This document shows, piece after piece, positions 5,041-5,172 of a stretch of DNA of 5,172 bases; positions within the stretch are counted from its first letter, which is position 1, and every line of letters begins with the position of its first letter. The notes under the pieces are model-generated. The model ran no database searches. It was not told where the DNA came from and was given only the letters and a program-made list of their open reading frames with translations. The stretch comes from Planctomycetota bacterium (GTDB lineage: Bacteria > Planctomycetota > Brocadiia > Brocadiales > Bathyanammoxibiaceae): NCBI GenBank assembly GCA_030623665.1, contig JAUXLO010000138.1, positions 1 through 5,172 of the forward strand, in the 5' to 3' direction. Made by a program: the position numbers and the translations under genes.

Positions 5041-5172
5041 ATGAATGCTAAGGACCTGGCCAGCTACAAGAAGTCGTTGCTGTCTGTGAGGGAAAAGCTG
5101 GCTGGCAACGTGAACTCCATGGAGGGTGAAGCGCTGAAGAAGTCCAGGCAGGATGCTGCCGGGGACCTGTCG
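5041..5172 (+). CDS. DksA/TraR-family zinc-finger protein, N-terminal part
   Basis: The frame is open from 5041 to the right edge (44 residues). After a strong AGGAGAG ribosome site it reads MNAKDLASYKKSLLSVREKL, then A-G-N-V-N-S-M-E-G-E-A-L-K-K-S-R-Q-D-A-A-G-D-L-S. This is the coiled-coil start of TraR/DksA-type proteins, in the form with EAL(K/R)KSRQDA(A/S)GDLS that I associate with planctomycetes. Such proteins bind the RNA polymerase secondary channel or are related to those that do; the C4 zinc finger would lie beyond the window. It is transcribed away from the copper cluster, so it is probably an unrelated neighbour. The family call rests on the N-terminus only. Confidence 0.7.
   Translation, partial: MNAKDLASYKKSLLSVREKLAGNVNSMEGEALKKSRQDAAGDLS

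Noticed and set aside
1..5172. tRNA, rRNA, CRISPR array, insertion sequence, attachment site
   Set aside because: None was seen: no clover-leaf-like gene, no regular spacer-repeat array, no transposase frame and no terminal inverted repeats.

Overview
The window looks like chromosome from a Gram-negative (outer-membrane-bearing) bacterium. The signs are a TolC-type outer-membrane protein, a pseudopilin and signal peptides of the Sec type. The start of the rightward gene at the right edge resembles TraR/DksA zinc-finger proteins of planctomycetes, so a planctomycete (perhaps of the anammox kind) is my best guess. That is an impression from the protein text, not a measured placement.

Almost everything lies on the minus strand and reads right to left as one probable copper-export cluster. 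It starts at a good sigma-70-like promoter (4849-4877), followed by a pseudopilin-like gene (3958-4818). Next come a CsoR-type Cu(I)-sensing repressor (3595-3894) and, 9 nt later, a CopA-type Cu+ P-type ATPase (1348-3585). Then follow a 61-residue membrane peptide (1083-1268), a 222-residue exported protein with 12 CxxC motifs in three repeats (339-1007), two strong hairpins (256-310), and the 5' end of a TolC/CusC-like outer-membrane efflux gene (1-226, leaving the window). On the other side of an approximately 220-nt divergent region, a DksA/TraR-like gene starts at 5041 on the plus strand and leaves the window.

The most unusual structure is between copA and the Cys-rich gene. A segment of about 261 bp is tandemly duplicated there (1221-1482 and 960-1220). 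It holds the copA 3' end, the spacer with its ribosome binding site, and the first 16 codons of the Cys-rich gene. The junction created a new small gene: the signal sequence of the Cys-rich protein fused in frame to the cytosolic tail of the ATPase, including its Cys-Cys motif. The copies have diverged, yet the reading frame, the ribosome binding site, the arginine-rich membrane edge and the RSLKCC(E/D)LNK motif are kept with mostly synonymous changes. This suggests a functional new protein rather than debris.

A plausible working model (inference): CsoR releases the operon when Cu(I) rises, CopA moves Cu+ to the periplasm, and the Cys-rich repeat protein buffers it there. A TolC-type channel, probably with an RND pump and adaptor encoded beyond the window, then carries it out. 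The small peptide may bind or modulate copper at the cytosolic face of CopA. The pseudopilin is either a passenger or part of the envelope response.
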